Notes: a model not told the origin generated them from the sequence alone. A stretch of DNA of 64,000 nucleotides from Flavobacterium sp. ZT3R18 (GCF_007097385.1 NZ_VJZS01000002.1:159164-223163), one strand, 5' to 3'. Shown: positions 53,863 to 62,002, numbered from the stretch's first letter. A program made the numbers and translations.

Positions 53863-54219
53863 ATGTCAAGAGACACACAATTAAAAGAACGCTGGGAAAA
53901 GCTTGTCAATATACTTTCTAATCAATTTTCACAAGGAGAAGATCTAGATCTGGACGCCATAATTTATTTAATTGGCGTACAGGAATTGGGAAAAGTACAC
54001 CGTGAATACAAAAAAGACGAGAAGCTCAATTTGATGCACATAGCAATATGCCGATTATTGGAGCCTTACGGATTCTACGAATTCGAGTTTTTTGATGAAG
54101 ACGGCTGGCCACATTACAAAGTAAAAGAAGAATTACCCCCTTTAAAAGCAGGAGAACAATCAGTTTTGATGAAAGAAGCAATCGTTAATTATTTTCTGGA
54201 AAGAGAAGTGATTGATTAA
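53863..54219 (+). CDS. Conserved protein of unknown function
   Basis: A 118-residue cytoplasmic protein: MSRDTQLKERWEKLVNILSN, a helical first half with DLDLDAIIYLIGVQELGK, then a mixed region YGFYEFEFFDEDGWPHYKVK and a helical end. No motif or family with known function is recognised. The sequence has the composition of a real gene and an orderly start. Neighbours (cvpA, pheS) do not suggest a role. Confidence 0.75.
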   Translation: MSRDTQLKERWEKLVNILSNQFSQGEDLDLDAIIYLIGVQELGKVHREYKKDEKLNLMHIAICRLLEPYGFYEFEFFDEDGWPHYKVKEELPPLKAGEQSVLMKEAIVNYFLEREVID

Positions 54220-54302
54220 CTAATTAAGATTAATGAATCTGGTGGTTGAGCTTAGTCGAAACCAACGATTTAAGATTTTGAAGCGGATGTTTAGAAAAAC
54301 TT

Positions 54303-54330
54303 CCAACTTCTAACTTCTAACTTCTAACTT
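54303..54330 (+). repeat. AACTTCT heptanucleotide tandem repeat upstream of pheS
   Basis: Three and a half copies of the seven-base unit AACTTCT, about 35 bases before the pheS start. Just downstream, AAATTTGCACTCTC may belong to the promoter. Confidence 0.65.
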
Positions 54331-54365
54331 TTTCCTAAATTTGCACTCTCAATTATAGAATGAAA

Positions 54366-55385
54366 ATGATAGACAAGATAAAAGAATATATTGGCGAAGC
54401 ACAGGCTTTTTCCACACAAGACACAGCAGAACTAGAGACTTTTAGAATAAAATTCCTTGGAAGTAAAGGGTTGTTGAAAGACCTTTTTGCTGAATTCAAA
54501 AATGTACCCAACGACCAAAAAAAGGAATTTGGACAAGTGATCAATTTGCTTAAAACTTCTGCCGAAGACAAAGTAAAACTAATCCAAGAAGCCCTAGAAA
54601 GCAAAGAAGAAACCAAAGGATTTTATGGGGATTTAACCCGTACGGCTGAACCAGCAATTATTGGTTCACGCCACCCAATTTCTTTAGTGAAAAATCAAAT
54701 TATAGATATCTTCTCGAATGTTGGTTTCAACGTTTCCGAAGGTCCGGAAATTGAAGACGATTGGCATAATTTCACAGCATTAAACCTGCCAGAATACCAT
54801 CCGGCGCGTGATATGCAGGATACTTTTTTCATACAAACCAATCCTGATATTTTGTTGCGTACACACACATCATCCGTGCAAGTGCGCTACATGGAGAACA
54901 ACAAACCGCCTATTAGAACCATTTCTCCGGGTAGAGTTTTTCGTAATGAAGCCGTTTCGTCACGCTCACACTGTATCTTTCATCAGGTAGAAGGATTGTA
55001 TATTGACAAAGACGTTTCCTTTGCCGACTTGAAACAAACCCTTTTGTATTTCACCAAAGAGATGTTCGGGAAATCAAAAATCCGTTTGCGTCCTTCCTAT
55101 TTTCCATTTACGGAACCAAGTGCCGAGGTTGATATTTATTGGGGTCTAAAAACCGAAACCGATTATCGTATCACCAAAGGAACCGGTTGGTTAGAAATTA
55201 TGGGTTGCGGAATGGTAGATCCTAATGTACTTAAAAACTGTGGCATCAATCCAGACGAATACAATGGTTTTGCTTTCGGAATGGGAATCGAGCGTATTGC
55301 GATGTTATTGTACCAAATCGGAGACATCCGTATGTTTTATGAAAATGACGTACGTTTCTTAGAGCAATTCAAATCTAGCATATAA
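54366..55385 (+). CDS. pheS: Phenylalanine-tRNA ligase alpha subunit
   Basis: A 339-residue class II aminoacyl-tRNA synthetase subunit starting MIDKIKEYIGEAQAF (an ATG six bases upstream is also possible). The N-terminal tRNA-binding coiled coil (residues about 1-90) is followed by the catalytic core: motif 1 around GFNVSEGPEIEDDWHNFTAL, motif 2 PGRVFRNEAVSSRSHCIFHQ and motif 3 GFAFGMGIERIAMLLYQIGD. It charges tRNA-Phe together with PheT, which is not adjacent. A small gene of unknown function follows after a dispersed repeat. Confidence 0.96.
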   Translation: MIDKIKEYIGEAQAFSTQDTAELETFRIKFLGSKGLLKDLFAEFKNVPNDQKKEFGQVINLLKTSAEDKVKLIQEALESKEETKGFYGDLTRTAEPAIIGSRHPISLVKNQIIDIFSNVGFNVSEGPEIEDDWHNFTALNLPEYHPARDMQDTFFIQTNPDILLRTHTSSVQVRYMENNKPPIRTISPGRVFRNEAVSSRSHCIFHQVEGLYIDKDVSFADLKQTLLYFTKEMFGKSKIRLRPSYFPFTEPSAEVDIYWGLKTETDYRITKGTGWLEIMGCGMVDPNVLKNCGINPDEYNGFAFGMGIERIAMLLYQIGDIRMFYENDVRFLEQFKSSI

Positions 55386-55446
55386 AGATTTAAGATTTTT
55401 GATTAACGATTTCTGATTTAAGATTTTAAAATTATTAATCATAATC

Positions 55447-55546
55447 GAGGGGAGGAGCTATTTCCAGCTGTCCACTATATCTTTTTCTTTTTAAAGAAAA
55501 AAGAAAAAGGATGCCGTTTCCATCTGGGCTAGGGCATTCCGTATTC
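55447..55546. repeat. GAGCTATTTCCAGCTGTCC...GGATGCCGTTTCC dispersed repeat
   Basis: Conserved ends GGAGGAGCTATTTCCAGCTG and GATGCCGTTTCCATCTGGGC surround a hairpin made of TCTTTTTCTTTTT and AAAGAAAAAAGAAAAAG. I recognise this as a very common intergenic repeat type of Flavobacterium genomes. It lies in the gap 55386-55655; the rest of that gap holds GATTAACGATTT and CAATCAAAAATCG words. Confidence 0.7.
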
Positions 55547-55655
55547 AAGATGTTTAGTTTAGTACAACAATAAATAAAAATTTAAGATTAACGATTTTTG
55601 ATATTAGAAGTTTAAATCTGAAATCAAAAATCGTTAATCTGCAATCAAAAATCGA

Positions 55656-56063
55656 ATGAAATCTGATATTACCATCCCCGAAGTAGAAAACGTATTCCTT
55701 GCTGCCGTTCAAGAATGGAGCGACGATTTTATGGAAAAAGTGTGGTATGCCTACTTAATAAACGATAGTGATTTCCAAATAGATAGTGTTATGGTAGTTT
55801 CCAAAGCTTTTGGAACCCTAGACGGCGAAATGAAAAAAACATCTCTTTTGCGTCACGCTTTCATGGAAGTTCCGCCCGTTTCGGTGGTTAAAATCGAAAT
55901 GATAGAAAAAAGTGTATTGTCCCTCAACAATGAGTTTATGGTTACTTATTTCATCGGAAACACATTATACGACAAAAAATTTATTTTCAAAGCCAACACC
56001 ATCAATGAAACTGCGGTAGAAGAAGTGCCGATTTTGTTTGTTGACGGAGTGATTGTCAGATAG
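55656..56063 (+). CDS. Conserved flavobacterial protein of unknown function downstream of pheS
   Basis: A 135-residue cytoplasmic protein starting MKSDITIPEVENVFLAAVQE. It has mixed alpha/beta sequence: WYAYLINDSDFQIDSVMVVS, RHAFMEVPPVSVVKIEMIEK, and a beta-rich end MVTYFIGNTLYDKKFIFKAN. It shows no synthetase motif, even though such neighbours of pheS may get named after it. Function unknown. It has its own terminator. Confidence 0.8.
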   Translation: MKSDITIPEVENVFLAAVQEWSDDFMEKVWYAYLINDSDFQIDSVMVVSKAFGTLDGEMKKTSLLRHAFMEVPPVSVVKIEMIEKSVLSLNNEFMVTYFIGNTLYDKKFIFKANTINETAVEEVPILFVDGVIVR

Positions 56064-56085
56064 ACTGACTTTTTGTTTTTATTAT

Positions 56086-56122
56086 AAAAGCACTATCTTT
56101 TGTCAAAAGGTAGTGCTTTTTT
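56086..56122 (+). terminator. Intrinsic terminator
   Basis: Arms at 56086-56101 and 56105-56120 pair over 16 positions (one G-T) with T residues after them. Confidence 0.85.
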
Positions 56123-56299
56123 GATTTATAACGATGCTCAAATAATGCCAAAGAAAGACTGTAGACTGCTTAGCGTTCAATCCATTTTTTAGTTTTCAAG
56201 TTCATTGTCATTCAAAATAAAATTTTAACAGGAAAGTTAAGATTGATTTGTGTTTCGTTTATGAATGAGATAAGAATCTAAATAGCAGAACAATATGAC

Positions 56300-56307
56300 T
56301 ATGTTTG
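56300..56307 (+). promoter_or_regulatory. -7 promoter element for the lipoprotein metallopeptidase gene
   Basis: TATGTTTG matches TAnnTTTG and lies 30 bases before the ATG at 56338. No clear TTG element upstream. Confidence 0.45.
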
Positions 56308-56337
56308 ATGATTATTAATTAACCAAACCTAGAAAAA

Positions 56338-57054
56338 ATGAAAAAAACCATTAAATTAGTTGCCGTGTTATTTGTAGCTGGAATTTTTGCAGTAAGCTGT
56401 AATGATGAATCAGATTCGACAGAAAAAACAAACGATCAAGCAGTAGCCCCTATAGATAATTGGGAAACTACAAATCCTACAATTATAGCATCCATAAATG
56501 CAGAAATTGAATTAAAAAGAAAAACAGGAAAACTCGCAGCTGCTCAAGTGTATCGTAATTTTAGATTAGAGACCGATTCCCAAACACCTGCTGATGTCAT
56601 TGCATTGATCAAAAAGGAAATTGATCAAATGTACACATCGGGATTAAAAACTACTACATTGGCAAAAATGGACGATGTTACTTCAATATATTTGGCCTCT
56701 TCGGCCTCACGAGGATTGTATTACAGTAATAGCAGAGTAGTTATAAATGATTATGCTACTTATAGAAGTGTAAAGCAGTCTGTAAGCGGAGTTGTTGTTC
56801 ATGAACTTACTCATTATTATCACGACAGACATGTATCGGGTGGATTTAATAATTCTACAGTAATAGCATCTTATAACAGCGCTAAATCTAGAAGGATATA
56901 TCCATCATCGGCTTATGTATTATCCAATAATGTCGAATATTTAGGAACCAGTGCAGAAGCTTATTTTGCGGGAACCAGTCGAGATCCTTACAACAGAGCA
57001 ACTGTGACTCAAAAAGATCCGCAATTAACGGCTTTTATTAATGCTAATTTCTAA
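56338..57054 (+). CDS. Lipoprotein with HEXXH zinc-peptidase site, lethal-factor-like arrangement
   Basis: A 238-residue protein. MKKTIKLVAVLFVAGIFAVSC is a lipoprotein signal with Cys21. The zinc-peptidase motif HELTH is at residues 155-159 in VVVHELTHYYHDRH. A candidate third ligand is Glu200 or Glu207 in NNVEYLGTSAEAYFAG. This resembles the layout of the C-terminal domain of anthrax-lethal-factor-like peptidases, where an E-x-(F/Y)-A-E-A-(F/Y) segment follows HEXXH by about 40-50 residues and is followed by a DP-x-L-x-x-F end (here DPQLTAFI). The domain order and length are consistent with a small, anchored gluzincin. Substrate unknown. Confidence 0.65.
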   Translation: MKKTIKLVAVLFVAGIFAVSCNDESDSTEKTNDQAVAPIDNWETTNPTIIASINAEIELKRKTGKLAAAQVYRNFRLETDSQTPADVIALIKKEIDQMYTSGLKTTTLAKMDDVTSIYLASSASRGLYYSNSRVVINDYATYRSVKQSVSGVVVHELTHYYHDRHVSGGFNNSTVIASYNSAKSRRIYPSSAYVLSNNVEYLGTSAEAYFAGTSRDPYNRATVTQKDPQLTAFINANF

Positions 57055-57108
57055 AACGTAAAAAGCTTAGTTATCATTTTTTACACTTTAATCTAACAAT
57101 TTTATAAA

Positions 57109-57150
57109 ACAAAAGGGCACTAATCTTTGAAAAGATAGTGCCCTTTTTAA
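57109..57150 (+). terminator. Bidirectional terminator between convergent genes
   Basis: Arms at 57111-57127 and 57131-57147 (AAAAGGGCACTAATCTTT-type stem with one mismatch) sit between the + strand lipoprotein gene and the minus strand gpsA. Confidence 0.85.
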
Positions 57151-57164
57151 GAACTCATTTGTTT

Positions 57165-58160
57165 TTAATCCAATTCCTCAGTCAACTTTTTAAATACGGC
57201 TTTGGCTTCTTTTCCTTCGTACAATACTGCATAAACAGCATCAATAATAGGAGTTTTGGCGCCGTAACCTTGGTTGAGTTTATACGCACTTTTTACGGCA
57301 TAATATCCTTCGGCAACCATACTCATTTCCATTTGTGCGGCTTGTACGGTATATCCTTTTCCAATCATGTTTCCAAACATTCTATTTCTCGAAAACACAG
57401 AATAACCCGTAACTAATAAATCTCCCAAATAGGCGGAATCATTAATGTTACGCTTCATTTTATGCACTTTCTTGATGAACTTTTTCATCTCACGAATCGC
57501 ATTACTCATGATAACCGATTGAAAATTATCTCCATAACCCAATCCATGTGCGATACCTGCAGCAATAGCATAAATATTTTTAAGCATAGCGGCATATTCA
57601 GTACCAATTATATCGTCTGTGATTTTTGCTTTAATGTAATTTCCAGATAAATTTTTGGCTACGATAGAGGCTTTGTCAGGATCACCACAGGCAATAGTTA
57701 AGTAAGAAAGTCTTTCTAAGGCCACTTCTTCAGCGTGACAAGGTCCAGTAATTACACCAATGTTGTAATAAGGAATGTCGTATTTGTAATGAAAATGCTC
57801 CCCCACAATTAAACTAGTTTCAGGAACAATTCCTTTTATGGCAGAAAAAATCACTTTGTCTTTGAGAGAAACCGTTAATTTTTCTAATTCATCATTCAAA
57901 AAAGCAGAAGGAATAGCAAATATAATGTAATCTGCATAAGCAACAGCCTCGTTGATATCATTGGTAAGTTTGAGTTTGTTGTTGTCAAACTCTACAGAAC
58001 TTAAATAATTAGGATTGTGTTTGTAGGCTTTAATGTGTTCAATGGCAGCTTCATTTCGCATATACCATGAAATCTCAGGAAGATTAACACATAACATTTT
58101 TGCTATAGCAGTTGCCCAACTTCCGCCACCAATTACTGCAAATTTTAAATTTTCGGCCAT
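57165..58160 (-). CDS. gpsA: Glycerol-3-phosphate dehydrogenase [NAD(P)+]
   Basis: A 331-residue cytoplasmic enzyme that reduces dihydroxyacetone phosphate to sn-glycerol 3-phosphate for phospholipid synthesis. The ATG at 58160 (MAENLKFAVIGGGSWATAIA) places the dinucleotide-binding GGGSWATA loop correctly; the seven extra codons upstream overlap the promoter. Other landmarks: AIPSAFLNDELEKL, IKGIVPET, VITGPCHAEEVA, the catalytic Lys in AAMLKNIYAIAAGIAHGLGY, GDLLVTGYSVFSRNRMFG and AEGYYAVKSAYKL. Length is normal for the family. Confidence 0.95.
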   Translation of the reverse strand: MAENLKFAVIGGGSWATAIAKMLCVNLPEISWYMRNEAAIEHIKAYKHNPNYLSSVEFDNNKLKLTNDINEAVAYADYIIFAIPSAFLNDELEKLTVSLKDKVIFSAIKGIVPETSLIVGEHFHYKYDIPYYNIGVITGPCHAEEVALERLSYLTIACGDPDKASIVAKNLSGNYIKAKITDDIIGTEYAAMLKNIYAIAAGIAHGLGYGDNFQSVIMSNAIREMKKFIKKVHKMKRNINDSAYLGDLLVTGYSVFSRNRMFGNMIGKGYTVQAAQMEMSMVAEGYYAVKSAYKLNQGYGAKTPIIDAVYAVLYEGKEAKAVFKKLTEELD

Positions 58161-58178
58161 TTTTTTATTAAATTTAAT

Positions 58179-58210
58179 CAAAAGTACTTATAAAAGTGGC
58201 AATAATACAA
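58179..58210 (-). promoter_or_regulatory. Promoter of gpsA
   Basis: On the minus strand TTG (58210-58208) and TACTTTTG (58186-58179) are 21 bases apart, an excellent match to the phylum consensus. Transcription would start near 58174, giving a very short leader of about 13 bases. Confidence 0.65.
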
Positions 58211-58562
58211 ATTAATTTTAATACGATCCTTAGATTTTGTGGGACTTTAGGAGGAGAATAAAAAAAATAATCAAAAAATAAATTATTTTTTGATTATCAT
58301 GCAATATATATTGATTAGCTGCGTTGTAACTCTCTATAATTAAACAATTTAGAAGTTAAATATGAATATTGAATTAGTTAGTTTTGTTTTAGTACTTTGA
58401 AAAGGCGTTCCTAATGGTTAATTGAACGCCTTTTTTTATTTCTATATTTTGTTTTTCTCCCAACGCTTTCCAACCTCTTTTTTAAAAGCGTTCGACTATA
58501 AAACCATTTGTTTGCCCAATGTTTATGTTTTCTACATTTTACATATATTTGGTACAACAGTT
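58211..58562. other. Gene-free gap with possible small transcript and 12-codon ORF
   Basis: The gap holds an AT-only inverted repeat (58267-58297, ATAATCAAAAAAT with ATTTTTTGATTAT), a TATAAT-like box near 58336, a 12-codon ORF MNIELVSFVLVL (58362-58400) and, directly after it, a strong terminator. A small untranslated or leader-type RNA in the plus direction is possible. No family is recognised. Confidence 0.35.
58401..58438 (+). terminator. Orphan intrinsic terminator
   Basis: Arms AAAGGCGTTC (58401-58410) and GAACGCCTTT (58424-58433) followed by T residues to 58437. There is no annotated plus-strand gene before it except the 12-codon ORF. In the minus direction it lies about 125 bases past the end of the DJ-1 gene, with a weaker T run. 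Confidence 0.75.
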
Positions 58563-59333
58563 TTATTTTTTAGAATTCAATTGAGCTAATAATTGCTCGG
58601 CCACCAGTTTGGATGAAGCCGGATTTTGACCTGTAATTAATAAACCATCTTCCACCGCATAAGGATGCCAATCGGCGGCTTTGCTATAGGTTGCTCCATT
58701 GGCTTGAAGAGCATCTTCCAATAAAAAAGGTACAATTTTGGTTAATCCTACTGCCTCTTCTTCGGTATTAGAGAATCCAGTTACTTTTTTGCCATTCACT
58801 AAAAATACACCATTAACTTTTACATTTTTCAAAACGGCAGGCGCATGACATACAAAGGCAATTGGTTTTTTATGTGCATAAAACGACTCAATCAAAGCAA
58901 TGGAATTTTTATCTTCTACAAGATCCCAAAGTGGGCCGTGACCTCCGGGGTAAAAAACCGCGTCATAATCCGCTTGATTAACATTGGCTAATTTTTTGGT
59001 ATTTTTTAGTTTTTCCAATAAAACAGTGTCGGCATCAAATCGTTTGGTATCTTCGGTTGCCGATGATGGATCGGCGCTTTTTGGGTCAATTGGGGGTTGC
59101 CCTCCCTTTGGTGTAGCAATGTCTATACTCACGCCTTGATCTAGCAATGCATAATACGGCGCTGCTAATTCTTCCGTCCAAAATCCTGTTTTCTCCCCTG
59201 TGTTACCCAATTGATCGTGACTGGTAACTACGAATAATACTTTTTTCATCTTTTTGTTATTTTGTTTTTGTGCTGTTGCCATAAAGCAACCCACGGTTAA
59301 TGCTAGAATAGTTAATACGGTGATTTTCTTCAT
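58563..59333 (-). CDS. DJ-1/PfpI family protein with export signal
   Basis: A 256-residue protein of the type 1 glutamine amidotransferase-like class. The core has LFVVTSHDQLGNTGEKTGFW, VFYPGGHGPLWDL and the nucleophile Cys162 in IAFVCHAPAVL, as in Hsp31/glyoxalase III enzymes. The KTGFWTEELAAPYYAL segment is typical of that branch. Unusually, the first 22 residues (MKKITVLTILALTVGCFMATAQ) look like a signal peptide, with a second Met at residue 29 (MKKVLFVVTS) that would give the cytoplasmic form. It is divergent from a LysR-type regulator, its likely controller. Confidence 0.88.
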   Translation of the reverse strand: MKKITVLTILALTVGCFMATAQKQNNKKMKKVLFVVTSHDQLGNTGEKTGFWTEELAAPYYALLDQGVSIDIATPKGGQPPIDPKSADPSSATEDTKRFDADTVLLEKLKNTKKLANVNQADYDAVFYPGGHGPLWDLVEDKNSIALIESFYAHKKPIAFVCHAPAVLKNVKVNGVFLVNGKKVTGFSNTEEEAVGLTKIVPFLLEDALQANGATYSKAADWHPYAVEDGLLITGQNPASSKLVAEQLLAQLNSKK

Positions 59334-59352
59334 TGCTTATTTTTTGATAGGA

Positions 59353-59360
59353 CAAATTTA
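59353..59360 (-). promoter_or_regulatory. -7 promoter element for the DJ-1 gene
   Basis: TAAATTTG on the minus strand matches TAnnTTTG, 20 bases before the ATG at 59333. Confidence 0.5.
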
Positions 59361-59404
59361 GAGCGAATATGGTATTTGTAAAAATAATTTAAATTATGTT
59401 TGTG

Positions 59405-59418
59405 ATAAATATATTTAT
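59405..59418. promoter_or_regulatory. Candidate LysR-type operator
   Basis: ATAAATATATTTAT is a perfect 14-base palindrome, containing the T-N11-A form of LysR sites, within the 88-base divergent gap and three bases before the regulator's ATG. It could serve autoregulation and control of the DJ-1 gene. Confidence 0.4.
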
Positions 59419-59421
59419 ATC

Positions 59422-60318
59422 ATGGTTAATCTCGAATGGTACAGAACGTTTAAATCGGTTTATAAAAACGGAAATTTTTCTTTAGCCGCCAAAGAATTAT
59501 TTATAAGCCAACCCGCTGTAAGTCAGCAAATAGTAATGTTGGAGGCGCATGTGGGCTACAAGCTTTTTAATCGAAAGTCCAAAGGGGTTGAACCTACTGA
59601 ATACGCTAAGTTACTCAATAATCTAATCATTGATGCCTTAGACCGATTGGAAAATGTAGAGAACGGTTTTCGAGCCAAAGCTTTTAATGCCAATCGTTTA
59701 CTTTCGGTTGGGATTTCCAGACATTTGATGAGTAGCATCGGGAGTGCCTTGCTCGCCAAATTTGATTTTATCGATTTTACCTTCCATAATAATGATGCAC
59801 TGTTTGATTTGGTAAATTCCAAAAAACTCGATTTTGCAATTGTTTCCAAAAAATTTGACACCTTTGATACCATTCAGAAAAAAGTGGGGGAGATCAAGCA
59901 AGTTATTGTAGGGTCAACAAATATTGATCTTTCCGTAATAAAAGCGAAAATTAAAATCAAAGAGTTGGAAACAATAGAAAACTGGTTGAATGAACAAAAA
60001 TGGTACAGTCATGATGCGGGGATTCCTCACATTAAATTATTTTGGTTGCATGTTTTTGCCAAGAAAAGACCATCGATGATTGCCAATTACATCATTCCAT
60101 CCGAATATGAAATGCTGGAAATTCTTTCTAAAAACACAGGAGTAGCGGTTACTTGGAATATCAATGCTAAAAATTTGATTCAAGAAAAGAAATTGCAAAT
60201 GATTTGGAACAGCAAAGAAATGCCGAGTACGGATGTGTTTTTACTATCGGGCAAAAACGATAATTTGACTGCTATTTTTCAGGATATAGAATTGGAATTG
60301 AAGGGAGTTTTGGGTTAA
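59422..60318 (+). CDS. LysR-family transcriptional regulator
   Basis: A 298-residue regulator with N-terminal winged helix-turn-helix: WYRTFKSVYKNGNFSLAAKE, then LFISQPAVSQQIVMLEAHVG and YKLFNRKSKGVEPTEYAKLL. The effector-binding domain follows (residues about 90-295). It is transcribed away from the DJ-1 gene across 88 bases, the standard arrangement in which a LysR protein controls its neighbour. Its stop codon directly abuts that of nadD, which is convergent. Confidence 0.93.
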   Translation: MVNLEWYRTFKSVYKNGNFSLAAKELFISQPAVSQQIVMLEAHVGYKLFNRKSKGVEPTEYAKLLNNLIIDALDRLENVENGFRAKAFNANRLLSVGISRHLMSSIGSALLAKFDFIDFTFHNNDALFDLVNSKKLDFAIVSKKFDTFDTIQKKVGEIKQVIVGSTNIDLSVIKAKIKIKELETIENWLNEQKWYSHDAGIPHIKLFWLHVFAKKRPSMIANYIIPSEYEMLEILSKNTGVAVTWNINAKNLIQEKKLQMIWNSKEMPSTDVFLLSGKNDNLTAIFQDIELELKGVLG

Positions 60319-60900
60319 CTACTTCTTATAAAAATTATTATGATCAATATATTCCCAAACTTTTAGGGGCAATAAAGGTTGAACATTCTTTCCGTTTTTA
60401 ACATTTTCCCGAATAAAAGTCGAGGATATTTCAACAACTGGAGCGTCTATCAAGTGAATTTTTGGATGGTTTTTTAAATCTAAATTTTCAATTTCTGTAG
60501 AGATTCTCGGATAAACATAAATGTCATGATGTTCCAAAATAGCTTCGTAGTTTTTCCATTTGTGGAAAGACTTTAAGTTGTCTTCTCCCATAATTAAGGA
60601 GAACTCGTGATCAGGATATTTTTCCTGTAAATGAACCAAAGTATTCACAGTGTAATTAGGTTGCGCTAACTTAAACTCAATATCCGAAGGTTTTATTTTA
60701 GGAAAATCTTCGGTGGCCAGATACACCATTTGCAAACGGTGGTAATCGTCGAGTAAGGTGTTTTTCTTTTTGAGTGGGTTGTGTGGCGTAACGACCATCC
60801 AAACTTGATCCAAATCGGAATGTTCCGCCATGTGATTGGCAATGATAAGATGCCCAACATGTATGGGGTTAAACGTTCCGAAATAAAGTCCTGTTTTCAT
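60319..60900 (-). CDS. nadD: Nicotinate-nucleotide adenylyltransferase
   Basis: A 193-residue nucleotidyltransferase that makes deamido-NAD in NAD synthesis. The ATP-binding motif GTFNPIHVGHLIIANHMAEH starts at residue 8. The substrate motifs VVTPHNPLKKK, SLIMGEDNLKSFHKWKNYE and the C-terminal SSTFIRENVKNGK (SxTxxR type) are present. Length is normal. Its 3' end abuts the LysR gene with no spacer, so no terminator separates the two. Confidence 0.95.
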   Translation of the reverse strand: MKTGLYFGTFNPIHVGHLIIANHMAEHSDLDQVWMVVTPHNPLKKKNTLLDDYHRLQMVYLATEDFPKIKPSDIEFKLAQPNYTVNTLVHLQEKYPDHEFSLIMGEDNLKSFHKWKNYEAILEHHDIYVYPRISTEIENLDLKNHPKIHLIDAPVVEISSTFIRENVKNGKNVQPLLPLKVWEYIDHNNFYKK

Positions 60901-61420
60901 GCGTATTTAGTGGTATTATTATGGGGTTTTATTATTACAGTTGTAAAACAAAAACGATTTAAACAAGTCTTCGGAGTTCATTTTTCTAATAAAATCTTCA
61001 TTGTTTTAGATCTTCTATGATTTTTCTCTTTCAAAAATAGTTAGCAACCAAATTCTAGACATCGGTAGTTTCTTGTTTAGATAGTTCTACTTCTGATAAA
61101 TAATAATAAGAAGTGCAACTAGAAGTAATTTAAATTTCTAGCAACTGAGTTCCTAACGCTGTTTTTAGAGAGTAAATTTAGAGAAATAAAACAAAGAAAT
61201 CTAATTCTAAAGATTGTCGCTAATTAATTGACGGATTATGGGATTGAAATTGTAGAAATTTGAGTCCACCTTGTTATGCAGTGGTTTCTTTATTTGATAT
61301 TTTTTTAATTTATTTCCAGCATCATGTTTTGATACCGGCAAGAAATATCTTTGCACCATTATGACAGAGAAGGATTATGCCGTTATGAACTTGCGGCAGT
61401 AAAAAAAACAAAAATAGATT
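60901..61420. other. Gene-free AT-rich gap
   Basis: About 520 bases without a credible gene, repeat or RNA motif, except the promoter element at 61346-61353. Confidence 0.5.
61346..61353 (+). promoter_or_regulatory. -7 promoter element for the DUF4468 gene
   Basis: TATCTTTG matches TAnnTTTG, 67 bases before the ATG at 61421. Confidence 0.45.
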
Positions 61421-62002
61421 ATGGAGAAGATTATTTTAGGGTTAGTGTTTATGTTAAGTGTAGTGAGTTTTGGTCAAGAAAAGGAATTTTCTTTCACTAA
61501 AGAAAAAGGTTTTACGGAATATGTTGTAATAGACAAAATCGGTCAAACAGATAAGGAATTATACCAAAAAGCATTAGGTTGGATTAATGAAACTTACAAG
61601 AACCCCGAAAAGGTAATATTAGCCAAAAACGACAACTCTTACATTAGAATTGAAGGTATGGATTCTAATATTTCTTGGATGAAGGTTATGGGTATGACAA
61701 CATATTACTCAACTAAATACGAAATTGAATTTTACTTTAAAGATGGTAAAGTTAAGTTTGATATTACGAGTGTTAACACCTATACTGAAGCTACAAAGTA
61801 TGCTTCTGGTGGTTGGTCAAAGAGACATTATTATTCAATGCCGTTAGATGAAAGAACATCTGATTTAATTTTCAAAGAGGATGGTACATTTAGAAATAAC
61901 TATCGAGATATTCAAACAAATGTTGAATATTACAATGGCTTAGTAAAATCGATGGATATTTATTTAAGAGGTGAAGCAAAATCACAAGCATCAAATTGGT
62001 AA
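61421..62002 (+). CDS. Exported DUF4468-like protein
   Basis: A 193-residue protein. Signal peptide MEKIILGLVFMLSVVSFGQ, then LYQKALGWINETYKNPEKVI and YEIEFYFKDGKVKFDITSVN, the pattern of DUF4468 proteins with a TBP-like fold that are common in Bacteroidota. The C-terminal part contains the tripeptide-like segment GGWSKRHYYSMPLDERTSDL. Function unknown. Confidence 0.75.
   Translation: MEKIILGLVFMLSVVSFGQEKEFSFTKEKGFTEYVVIDKIGQTDKELYQKALGWINETYKNPEKVILAKNDNSYIRIEGMDSNISWMKVMGMTTYYSTKYEIEFYFKDGKVKFDITSVNTYTEATKYASGGWSKRHYYSMPLDERTSDLIFKEDGTFRNNYRDIQTNVEYYNGLVKSMDIYLRGEAKSQASNW

Noticed and set aside
55656-56063. Second phenylalanyl-tRNA synthetase-related protein
   Set aside because: No synthetase motif is present; only its position after pheS suggests the name.
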